Assembly: GCA_003049435.1 (NCBI GenBank)
Contig: PYSQ01000013.1
Location: 1-64,000 of the forward strand
DNA length: 64,000 bases
Source of the DNA: Nakataea oryzae
Lineage: Eukaryota > Ascomycota > Sordariomycetes > Magnaporthales > Magnaporthaceae
Direction: 5' to 3'
The notes under the pieces were generated by a model. The model made no database searches. It saw only the letters and a program-made list of their open reading frames with translations, and was not told the origin of the DNA. The position numbers and the translations under genes were made by a program. Shown here piece by piece: positions 1-12,200 of this stretch; within the stretch, counting starts at the first letter, position 1; each line of letters starts with the position of its first letter.

Positions 1-22
1 CACACACACACACACACACACC
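1..22. repeat. (CA)n microsatellite at window edge
   Basis: The window opens with about ten uninterrupted CA dinucleotides followed by a short C/A-rich stretch. It is simple sequence and has no coding value; its left extent is cut by the window edge. Confidence 0.9.
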
Positions 23-1373
23 CACACCATGGGTGGGCAGGCATCCGATAAGGCTCGAGGCAGTCATTTCATCCCCGCACGGAATACAACCCCACGCGCT
101 AGGGAGGGTCTGAGGTTAGTGCCTGCCTACCCGACTACGAGACGGGCTACCGAGGTCTATGTATGTGTGTATTTATGTAGGTAGGTAGGTACGCAAGTAC
201 CCATGCAGGTGAGGTCAGATCAGCAAGTCTGTCTTGGCTATTTTGTCCGCACAGGCTCAGGTCAAGCCACATACCACGTAGGTGGCTGATTGGGGAAAAA
301 GGCAGCGAGACAGAACGAGATACAAGGAGAGAAACGACGCAGCCTGGAACAAAAGGAGCTAAGGAAACGACAAGACATTAGGAGCCTGTACGCCCCCGCT
401 GTCCCACCCCCACAACTTGGGACCTTGGGCGGAGGGGCCAAATAAGACTCGACATCCTTATCTCTCGGTCCCGGCGGGCCATCCCCCACCCCTACCGGTC
501 CAGGCGACTCCCAATACCCATGGGCTGTTTCTGCTGCCCCGACTGCCGCGACACGCCGAAATGCCCTTCCATCTATCGCGAGTGGGCGCGCCCCAGGCCA
601 TCCGGGCAAGGCCATCCGGAAGCCTACGGCCCCTATGATAGGTAGGTAGGTGGGGCGCGGAAACGGGGCGGCTTTATCTCTGTTGCTCCTCCACAACCCA
701 CCACTCACCACCCATCACCCCCCGGCGCATCATCATAGGGACCGGCTGCACACACACCCCCAAGCCGCCGAGAGATGTCCAACAGCCCCCTCGCTCACGC
801 CGACCCCCCCGTTGACGCATGCGCGGGCCGCTGTCACCTGTGGTCTGCCTTGTCCGCTCTCCCGAGGCGGGTGCCGTCTGTTATCTATCGACCTCCGCGT
901 ATGAATATGCGCGCCCGCAACATCCGGTCTCGCGTCAGCTGTGGGCGCATGCTCTCCGTCTGATATCTATCTCTTTGACTCTCCCGCCCCTGCGCCTGCG
1001 CCTGTTCCTTGCGCCGCCTAGCCGAAAGAGCCTGCGCACTGCCCATCCCATTCGCACATTCTCCGCCGCAGTCAGTCTCTTGGGGTACCGGCCACGTTGC
1101 TGTAGTGAGAGCAGGCGATCCATCCCGCCCCGGCTGGCCCAGAATTTCCGCCCGCATTCTAGCCACATGTGCCCGGGCAATGGCTCACGCCTGAATGCGC
1201 TGTTAGTCGCCATGTCGGTTCGGCGGCTGGCACTCTTGAGCTAAACCGCCCGGCTGATACAACGAGTCCCACCAAGAAGCAAAAAAGAAGCAACAAAAAA
1301 GGGGGGTATACTTGCGCCGAACTCGCGGCTTCACTAGGCTGACACCCCATCGAGGGAGACGTGGCAACGGACC
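23..1373. other. Intergenic region, no supported gene
   Basis: This stretch lies upstream of the kinase-like gene. Open frames on both strands overlap each other and translate to low-complexity Pro/Arg/Ser-rich text without domain-like features. Short TAGG/TAGGT iterations occur at about 177-190 and 640-652. It probably holds the promoter and 5' leader of the downstream gene. Confidence 0.6.
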
Positions 1374-3263
1374 ATGTGGTGGGATGCATCCCGTATCCAG
1401 GCTACTGTCACCAGGCAGTTTGTCTGCTCCCACTTGTCCCCCGAGTGTGCCGAGCGGCTCGATCAGGTCGTGGCCTATGGCGGCGGCGGCTCAACCGACG
1501 GCACATACTGGGAATGCATCGACAGAAAAGCCAGGCGCATATTCCTGATTCTCTTGGACCTCGGCGCGCCCGACCACGTCTTTTCCATAATCGACGGCGC
1601 ATGGGACGACAACGACCTTCCCCTCGCCCTGGACCAGGTCAGGCGCCTGGGCCTGACGAGGCTGGCGAGAGACGAACAGAAGTTCTACAGCCGACAGTTC
1701 TACTACCTCCTAAAACCGCTCCGCCGTGGCCATCATACCATTTATTCCGAGTCTGACATCGTCCCGCTCGACGTCGTCGAGCGGCGGGGAGGGCTGACCC
1801 AGGGCGGCAGCGGGGGCCAAACGGCAGACAAAGTCACGCTGCCAGGGTTTCCAAACCACGTCTTTTTCCGCAGGCGGATACCTCTGGGGTCCGGACCGGG
1901 CTGTCTGGCGCACGAGGACCTGCAGAGCGAGGCCGACCGAGTGCGCAGCATATACAATGAACACATCGTGTCGTACTTTGCATCGTACGTGCACCGCGGC
2001 TACGGTTACGTGCTCTTCACGCTGGCGAGCGACGTGAGCCTCAAGACGATGCTGGCTGCCACGCCGGCCTCGGTCAAGGCGCTGGACAAGGAGGCGCGGC
2101 GTTTACTGCTGATAAACTGGATCCATTGCCTTGTCGATACGCTGTGCTATATCCACAGCCGCGGCCTCTCGCACGGCAACATCAGGCCGTCAGCGGTGCT
2201 GCTCAACAGCGACAACCACATCTTCTTCTCCGACTTTATGCGGCTCGACGGGGAGCGACTGGCTGGGGTGCCGGACCAGCCGCGTGTCAGCTTCGATAAA
2301 GAGGCGTACGACTTTGCGGCGCCGGAGCAATGGTTTCGCCCGGGCTCGTCGCTTGGCCCGAGCGGGGCGGTGGTGCGCAAGGCCGCTCTGGCCTCGACCG
2401 CGGGCTCTGGCGCGGCCGAGGCAGGCGAGCCCGACGCCTTCTCCATTAGCCGCGGCGCATATCAGGGGCCGCCGCACCTTGACGCGCAGGCGGCCGATGT
2501 TTTCTCGCTCGGCTGCGTCATCCTCGAGCTGCTCGGGGTCCTGATGAAGCGACCTGCGCGCGCGTTTGCGGCGCACCGGGCGGCCAAACACAAGCAGGCT
2601 GGGCGGGGCGGGGCAGTGCTCGACTCGTCCTTCCATCGCAACCTGGGCCAGGTCGAGTCGTGGATGACGGCGCTGGGGAAGGAGGCGAGGAAGAAGGATG
2701 CGCCCGTGTTGCGAGGGGTGACGCCTATGCTGCGCGTGGTCGAGCGCATGCTGGCGCTGCACCCGTCGGAGCGGCCGTCGGTACACGACGTTCAAACGCG
2801 CATGTACTGGATCCTGACCGAGGCTTGCGGCATCGGCGAGCCGCATTGCGTACACGCGCCGTACCGGGCTTATAGTATCGGTGGTGACCTTAAAATGGCC
2901 TCGATACGGACGGGGCCGCGGACAGGGTCGGCGGACGGCGGCGGCAGGGGCAACGGTGATGACAACAACAACCACAACGACAACAATAAGGCCGACGAAG
3001 ACGCCGACGATGTCATCTCGATCGCCATGTCTAAGCGGAGCGGCGGCAGCAGCAGCGGCGGCGGCAAGGATGGGCAGGAGGCGCTGGTACCGGTGGGATC
3101 GGCGGCGTCGAGCCCGCCGAGCCCGGAGCGCCGGCGGGCAGGACAGCCGGCGGTCGGGCTGGCAAGCGGGCTGCAGGCGATCCGCAACCTGCAGATCAGG
3201 GACAAGGCAAGGTCGCGGGCTGCTTGGCAGGCCCCTCCGCCGCTTGCAGGTATGATCTCTTGA
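1374..3263 (+). CDS. Protein kinase-like protein, probable pseudokinase
   Basis: A single 629-residue open frame beginning ATG TGG TGG. The kinase fold is recognisable in its C-lobe: the catalytic loop at residues 267-278 reads HGNIRPSAVLLN, the metal-binding strand at 284-289 reads FFSDFM, the helix-F segment AADVFSLGCVILELL follows near residue 378, and a conserved ERPS motif lies near the domain end. Canonical HRD is changed to HGN (the catalytic Asp is Asn), the loop Asn is Ala, and DFG is DFM; no clear VAIK lysine is seen. Phosphotransfer is therefore unlikely, and a scaffold or regulatory role is inferred. The N-terminal 120 residues resemble the leader of uncharacterised fungal kinase-domain proteins. 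The last 130 residues are a Gly/Asn/Asp/Ser-rich disordered tail. A possible splice donor (GCAG/GTATGA) sits just before the stop, so a further 3' exon cannot be excluded. Confidence 0.75.
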   Translation: MWWDASRIQATVTRQFVCSHLSPECAERLDQVVAYGGGGSTDGTYWECIDRKARRIFLILLDLGAPDHVFSIIDGAWDDNDLPLALDQVRRLGLTRLARDEQKFYSRQFYYLLKPLRRGHHTIYSESDIVPLDVVERRGGLTQGGSGGQTADKVTLPGFPNHVFFRRRIPLGSGPGCLAHEDLQSEADRVRSIYNEHIVSYFASYVHRGYGYVLFTLASDVSLKTMLAATPASVKALDKEARRLLLINWIHCLVDTLCYIHSRGLSHGNIRPSAVLLNSDNHIFFSDFMRLDGERLAGVPDQPRVSFDKEAYDFAAPEQWFRPGSSLGPSGAVVRKAALASTAGSGAAEAGEPDAFSISRGAYQGPPHLDAQAADVFSLGCVILELLGVLMKRPARAFAAHRAAKHKQAGRGGAVLDSSFHRNLGQVESWMTALGKEARKKDAPVLRGVTPMLRVVERMLALHPSERPSVHDVQTRMYWILTEACGIGEPHCVHAPYRAYSIGGDLKMASIRTGPRTGSADGGGRGNGDDNNNHNDNNKADEDADDVISIAMSKRSGGSSSGGGKDGQEALVPVGSAASSPPSPERRRAGQPAVGLASGLQAIRNLQIRDKARSRAAWQAPPPLAGMIS

Positions 3264-4178
3264 TAACCCAAGCCCCCGCCCTCGCGGCCCGCCCCGTCGT
3301 CCAGCCGTAACCAACCACTACCCCAAGGCTGGCCTAGCTGACTTTCTGGCCGTGCTTAGCTGTGCAGCAAACGTGAGCGCGTAACGCTGACGCGGGTGGT
3401 TGCGCCTTTCTTCCTTTCTTTCTCTCTTTTTTCTTTTCTTCTTTTCTTCTTTTCTTTTTTCCCTTTCGTTTTGCTGGCTGTCCTTTCTAGGTCTCCTTTG
3501 CCGCCCTGTGCTGTGCATGCAGCCTCGCGCTTGCTGGTAGGTAGGTTACATACGTCGCGTCAGACATGGACAGCTACCTCCGCTGCAGGCGCCTACCCGC
3601 CTCTCGTTTGTGGCTCCATTTCTCCCACTCCGACTGCTCAGCCAGCCTGGGATCCCAACCCAGCAGCCCCCGTCTCGACAGCTATTCAAGGCGGTGCTGA
3701 TTCGCCACCCATCCAGCGAGTTCTTTTTTATAACATAATGAGCGCTTCCCTCGTCACCCTTCTGCCATCCTTTTGAATTTCGTCGCTAGACGGAAAGTGA
3801 AGTCATGGTACGATTTTGTGTCTTTCGTTCTTTTTTCTCTTTCTTTTTGGCGGCCAATTCTCAATCCTTCTGTGAGAGGTTTGTTGAACGAGTCTGGACA
3901 CGCCAGTATATATCTGGGTGGATAGCAACATGCAGGCATACAGAATCGTCATCATCGAGCTCGCAGTCGGACACAAATCAAAGATGGGGTTTTGATGCAT
4001 TTTACCACAGTCAACCAATCAGGGAAGCGGATAATTAGACACATCAGGATAGAAACACCATGCAATGCAGAAACGAGGAAATCGGGTCCCAACGACACCA
4101 TATAAAGACACGTCGATGAAGCAGCCAGCAGAGCCACGAGCCTCTCAGCCCGCCTGGCCTGTCCCCGAACCCACCTAC
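3264..4178. other. Intergenic, with pyrimidine-rich tract
   Basis: This lies between the 3' ends of the convergent kinase-like gene and SOF1. A strongly T/C-biased tract at about 3405-3475 is the only notable feature. Small open frames here are homopolymer-like and not supported. It should contain both transcripts' 3' ends. Confidence 0.6.
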
Positions 4179-6188
<2,010 letters not shown>

Positions 6189-6958
6189 CTTTCTGCGGTG
6201 CTCGGCAGCGGCCAGGGGAGGGGTGCAGCAGGGAGGTTTTCTCTGGGCTACGTGCTTAATTGATATAAAAGGCCCGCCTCTACGTGCACATGGAGGGGCG
6301 TATATGTGCGCTTGCGCTCAAGGGTAGAGCCGCGATCACAGCCTGCATCTATCAGTTCGCGCCGGCAGCCAAAAATTTGGCGGTCAGCAAAGTTCTGCCG
6401 CCGCATCCACTTTGAGCAGCAGCGCCCCTGAGGGGGGGTAGGGGGGGGGGCCACCGCACAGGGAGGCAGGTGGGTAGGTTTATCCGACCGGACCAGCCCA
6501 GCCAATTAGTCGTCTATCGGCTTATCGGCATGTGTCTCCACTCAGGTCCCCAGCATGAACAGGCAGTCCGCCTGGAGACGCCTGCTGGCGTGTGTCGGCT
6601 GCAACCTGGACGGAGACCAGGGCCCGAGTTGGAGAGCTCTACGAATTGAGCTCAGCGCCCACCAGGCACTACCCACCACCCACCATCGCCCGTCAGAACA
6701 TCCTCCCCCCAGCAAAGGCCCCGGCGATCCAGCGACAAGCTCTCGCAGCGCAATATCAACGTTTGCTCTCCCAGGCAGCAATCCAACGCACCAGCCAGCG
6801 CCCGGCTGCCCCCACGAAGGCCGCCAGCCCAAACAACGCCGGCCCAGCCCATCGACAGCGACTCCGCGCGGGCCCTCGCCGCAGCGCCCTGCCCCGAGCC
6901 GGAACACGGCCTCGTCGCCCCAAAATCCGTCGACCTAGACGCTCGACCTGCTCCAAGC
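6189..6958. promoter_or_regulatory. Shared upstream region of SOF1 and RPN6
   Basis: This 770-bp interval separates the start codons of two divergently transcribed housekeeping genes and so must carry both promoters. It includes G-rich and C/A-rich stretches around 6430-6480 and 6655-6720. No specific factor site is claimed. Confidence 0.5.
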
Positions 6959-8409
6959 ATGGCTGCCGGAGACTCGCCGAGGCTTCGCGAGGCCCGCGAG
7001 GCCGCCAAGGCCAACCCCAAAAAGGCCGAGGACATGTACAAGGAAATCATCTCCAAGCCCCCGTCGGTCAACTCGGACGACGCAACCCGCGAGTACGAGA
7101 CGGCTCTAATCAGGCTGGGCGAGCTGTACCGAGACCAGAAGTAAGTGGGCCATCGAGGGCGGCCGAGCCGAGGCCCTCGCTGTCCCCCGGGAGCCGGTGG
7201 GTTGACACTGACCCGCGGCCGCTGCAAGGAACTCCAACGACCTCGTTGAGCTGGTCACGAGGAGCCGGACAGTCCTCTCGTCTTTTGCCAAGGCAAAGAC
7301 TGCAAAGCTCGGTATGTTCTCCCCTGCCCACGGCCGACGCGCTGCTTTTGCCCTTCCTTTGTCTGACTCGACCGACACAAACGCGCGCGCGCACACGTGC
7401 AGTCCGGCAGCTTCTCGACCTCTTTGAGGACATCCCCAACACGACGGACCTGCAGATTTCGGTGACCAAGTCATGTATAGAGTGGGCGACTTCGGAGCGG
7501 CGGACATTCCTCCGGCAGAACCTGGAGACGCGGCTGGTGACGCTGATGATGGCCAAACAGTCGTACTACGAGGCCCTGACGCTCATCAACGGGCTCCTGC
7601 GCGAGCTGAAACGGCTCGACGACAAGCTGGTGCTGGTCGAGGTGCAGCTACTTGAGTCGCGCGTCTACCACGCGCTGGGCAACATCTCAAAGGCCCGCGC
7701 CGCTCTGACCAGTGCCCGCACCAGCGCCGCCTCGGTCTACACCCCGCCCCTACTGCAGGCCAACCTGGACATGCAGTCGGGCATGCTGCACGCCGAGGAC
7801 CGCGATTTCAACACGGCCTTCAGCTACTTCATCGAGGCTCTGGATGGCTACCACACCCAGGACGAGCCGCAGCGAGCCACGGCTGCCCTGCAGTACATGC
7901 TGCTGTGCAAGATCATGCTCAACCTGGTCGACGACGTCAACAACCTCATGACCTCGAAGCAGGCCGCCAAGTACGCAGGCCAGTCGCTCGAGGCCATGAA
8001 GGCTATTGCCCGCGCCCACGCGAACCGCTCGCTCGAGGAGTACGAGCAGTCGCTAGCCCTGTACCGCCACGAGCTCGGCGGCGATGCATTCGTGCGCTCC
8101 CACCTTCGCCGCCTGTACGATGCAATGCTGGAGCAGAACCTGATCAAGGTCATCGAGCCCTTCTCCCGCGTCGAGATCGACCACATCGCCAAGATGGTTG
8201 GCCTCGACACCCAGCAGGTTGAGCGCAAGCTGTCGCAGATGATCCTCGACAAGGTCATTATCGGCGTCCTCGACCAAGGCGCCGGATGCCTTATCATTTT
8301 TGACGAGACCCAGCGCGACGAGGCTTACGACGCCGCCCTAGCCACCATTGAAAAGCTCAGCAGCGTTGTCGATGTGCTCTATACCAACCAGGCATCCATG
8401 CTCGAGTAG
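6959..8409 (+). CDS. RPN6: 26S proteasome regulatory subunit RPN6 (lid)
   Basis: Three exons, 6959-7140, 7229-7311 and 7403-8409, give 423 residues, the usual length for Rpn6/PSMD11. Both introns (88 and 91 bp) have CTGAC branch sites and GT..AG ends. The start MAAGDSPRLREAREAAK is chosen because it begins the conserved helical repeat region. The central part is a TPR-like solenoid (for example RQLLDLFEDIPNTTDLQISV), and the C-terminus is a PCI domain with a winged helix (VEIDHIAKMVGLDTQQVERK and the following strand). Rpn6 clamps the proteasome lid to the 20S core and base. The upstream in-frame extension beginning at 6592 is Pro/Arg/Ala-rich non-homologous sequence and was not used. Confidence 0.96.
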
Positions 8410-9246
8410 ATTTCCCGCGCACACAAGATAGGGGTCTGCATGCTTTGTCCCGGCCGCGAGGACGCTGGTGCTTCGGTCATCGTCTTTTTTTCTTTCTTCT
8501 TTCCCCTTTCTTTGTTCTTTATTCCTGCGCGGCAGCGTCTGGAAAAGGTACGCTGGTCAAGCTGGGCGGTGTGTGGGGATGTGGGGATTTGCGTTTGTAA
8601 TACTAGAACGAGTAGCCGGCACCGTCTTCGAGATCATCAAGGGCATATATCGCTGTTGACACCTGTAACTTAACTTGCAGTATGCCTCCGCCACCTCTAG
8701 TCCGGGTTCACACTGCGATACTTGCCACACGTGAATCTTCAAGTTGTTTGGACCCAGGCATACAGAGAGTACCATGGTGGCCAAATAAGCTAGTCAGCAG
8801 CTGTCACCTAGAGCAGTCCGGGCAAAAGGGTATACGGTTATATAGCGAGACATGACATGCGCAGAGTAAACGGTCCCTATTCGTGTACAGAAGCAACTCG
8901 GAGACGCAAGTCGCAACCCGATAGACTGGCGTTGTCAAGATAGTTGATGATTATTTGACCTATTCGCGGATGCACCCATGTAGATTGGAATGCCACCCTA
9001 CTCAAAACGCCACACAGCTCCCAACCGAACCGAACTCCAGAGCGAGGCCATGAAATGGCATGCAAGAGCAGGAAGACAAAAAAAGACAAGAAAAAAAAGA
9101 TTTCCCAAGAAAGACGCCGCTGATGCCAAACTAAAACCTAAACACGCCCAAGGGGCGGTGAACACGGGGTAGAAATATACCAGCAAAACCAACACCAACC
9201 AGCAAGATAAACACACACCGAAACAGAAGATGCAAGCAATCCTCGC
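8410..9246. other. Convergent intergenic region
   Basis: This separates the 3' ends of RPN6 and the AT-hook gene. It contains T/C-rich sequence just after RPN6 (8480-8530) and an A-rich stretch at 9076-9102. No coding or RNA gene is supported. Confidence 0.55.
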
Positions 9247-12200
9247 TCAGTTGGCCCGACTGGTCTGCATTGTGCCGAGTGCCCTGGGGCGCCCACCCTT
9301 TGTAGCCCGGCGTCTCTCCTCACCGACCAGGAGGGCGAAGAGACGCTTCGAGAGCACATGCTCATCCCAGTTGCAACCGGCGCCGAGCTCCGTCCGGAAT
9401 GCGTCCACGACATCGAGGTGCCACTGTTCCAGCGCCATAGTCTCGCCCTGTGCCGAGACGTGCTTTCCTAGCAGCGCCGCAGACCGGCGCTTCTGCGAAA
9501 CGCCGACTCGATGCTGCAGCTGGAAGTTGAGCGAGCCCTTGCGGCGCTCCTGAAGCAGAAGGTCCATCCGGATCCAATGCGCTCTGCTCCAGTGTGTCTG
9601 CGACAGACGCGGCGCTGCAGTTGCTGCCTTAGCCACAGCACCAGTGGGGGGCGCCAGCACGACAGACTGGAGCAGGGCCGGGTTGGACATCGGCGCAACG
9701 TTGCCCCTAGACGCCTGGAGGGAGGGTCTGGTCTGTTTCTCTTTCTCTACCTCCCTCGCCGGCCGATGTATATCGCCCTGCGTGGCATCATCGTCCAACT
9801 CCATGGCATCGCCGCCACTCCCCATTTGAGGAGGATCCTGCTGCGCCCGGGCTTGCTCCTGTCCCAGGGGTGACAGGGTACTGTTTGTAAACTCAACAAC
9901 GCGTCCGGGTGTCTTGGGCTTGAGAGGTGAGCGGAGGCACGACTTGGTCGGGGACGCTGCCCTGTTAGGCAGTGGCTTGAGAACTGGCGCCACAAAACTC
10001 GACTCGTCACCATCCACATCAGCATCGCTAGACAGATGGCGGTTCTGGCCTCGGGTGGTGGCGTTGCCAGAAGGCGCGGTGTTTCTGGCGCCACCATGGG
10101 GGGCCGGGGCAAACAGCCGGCCACCCGAAGTGCCCACATGGGGTGTAAAGTTACGCTTTTGCGCGAGTTGCGTGAACAGGGGCTTTGGTTGGCCCGGCTG
10201 CGACAGCCCCGGCGGCGGGAGCTGCCCAGCATTCTCGCGCGGCTCGCGAGGGGGTGCAGGGGAAAACAAGTCTAGCCTTTGTTGACCATTCGGCTGGAAA
10301 GCCTTCTGCGGCACCGATGGCGGGTTCTGTCCCGAGCGTGTCGGTCTCTCTGCCGTTGGTGCATGCACCACGGTGGGGTTCAGGGCCGCAGCCACGGAGC
10401 CCGGCATGCGCTCGCGACCATGGTCAACAGGTTGAGCTGGAGAGTCATTGTCGTTGTCATCGGCCGCAAATGGTTGCAGCCGGGGCACAACGGCCGGAGA
10501 GGAGAAAAAGTTGGAGAGATCAACCCTGTCGGCTGATGTGCGCGCCACCTGGGCATGTGCTGGCTGTGCCCAAGGCTTGGGCATGGAAGCCTGTGACAGG
10601 TCGCGCTCTTGCACTGAGAGCAGCGAGAACTCCTCCGAGTCGCTGGCAACTCGAGGCGTAGCAGTCTTGGTCCATGGACTGGGGAGCTTTCCTCGGCTCC
10701 ATAGATTCAGCGTTGGGTCCTGTACTGGCTGACGCTTGACCGGAGACGGGGTGGGTCGGGAGGCTTCAACTGCCCAGATGTCGTCATCCTCCTCTTCCTC
10801 GCCGTCCTCAACCACCTCCATCGCATCTCCGGACGGAGGTTCTTCCTCGGCAGCCGCTTCGAAGGCCGCACCAATAGGTTCATCAGGGCCACCATGGCGA
10901 TGCTCCGCAACGGTCCTCCGGTCCAGACCAAAAGAGGCGGCTCTCGACTCGACAGCACCGGAAGCAGGACCGCCACGTGCCTGCTGACTCTCTGGCGCCA
11001 CTGCACTCATTGGCCCCTCCCAGTCCATGCCCTCTTCCATGTCGCGGCTGGGTACTCGCTTAGAGTGCACCCGTGGGCCCAACCCGGGCTCCTCCGGGCG
11101 AGGTGACGGTTTGTTCACTCGGAAGGAGGCCTTGGGGCTTGGCATGTCTGAATCCGGAGCAAACGGATCATCAACAGCGGCCTGGGGAATCACTGCACGC
11201 GGCGAGAACATCTGCGCCCCCTGAGACACAAGACTCTTGATTTGGCTGAGGGGATTCAGTACCCTGGCCCAGGGTCTCTCCGATCCCACCACTGATGAAG
11301 GCTCAGGAGCTGCACCACCAGCTGGGGGTGGCGGTGGAGGCCCGGTCACGGCCCCCGGCATTGCGAGCTCGGCGTCCTCGACACCTCGAGACACTGAGGA
11401 GCCGAACGGACTGCCCAAACTACTCCCGGGACCTCTGGGGGATGGTGGGTCCGAGGTGACATTCTGCAATGCTCTTCCGACACGCACAATCGGCGACAGA
11501 GCAGGTCTAGCTGTCATGGAAGGCAGATCAAGGTTGTCGGCATTCCCGTCCTGGGCTGACCCTTGCAGCCGTGGTGAGCCAGGCGAGCGTTCGGCAGCAG
11601 CATCTAGGCTTTCGGCAGAGTCTTTCGCCATGCGGCCAATGATAGCTGAAGATGACGAACGGCTGGCCTCCCGTGTTGAAGGCCGAAAAGCCGGCGGTGA
11701 AGACCTTAGCTCATCGTCCTGGGAATCATCTGAAGCTGCCATTGTGTCCTCCGCTGCAAACACCGGGTGCTCCTCGTCCACCGGTGGTGGCGTCTCATCT
11801 GGTGTCAACAGCCTGCTTGCAGTATCTGACGGAGGGGCAGGGTCAATCACCATGGATTCTGGAGCGGCAGACTGCGCTTTTTGAGAGTCCTCGGCTGCTG
11901 CTTCCTCCTCGTCGATAAGGTCCTCGTTGTGGTCGTGACTATTGTCAATAACATGGTGTTCAACCGCCAACTCAGTATCATACTCCTGTTCCGACAGAAG
12001 ATGTTGGTGTCGTCGGAGCGGCCGCGGGGTCGCAGCCTCGAGCACGGCTTCAGGAATCTCGGAGAACGAATCGTCGTACAGTCCCGTCTCTTCAGGAAGA
12101 CTTGTCGCTGGTTGGCTTCGAGACGTGAGCGGAGTATCCAACAACGACCCGTCTCTATTTAGAGATTTGAGGGCGAGCTGTCTGCCAAGTGGCGCGGCAG

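Noticed and set aside
262..711. 149-residue minus-strand frame at the left edge
   Set aside because: The translation is compositionally noisy (Pro/Gly/Arg/Ser) with no family features, and it overlaps other equally long frames.
2190..3314. 374-residue minus-strand frame opposite the kinase-like gene
   Set aside because: It is Arg/Pro/Leu-rich and arises from GC-biased codons of the real plus-strand gene; no domain is visible.
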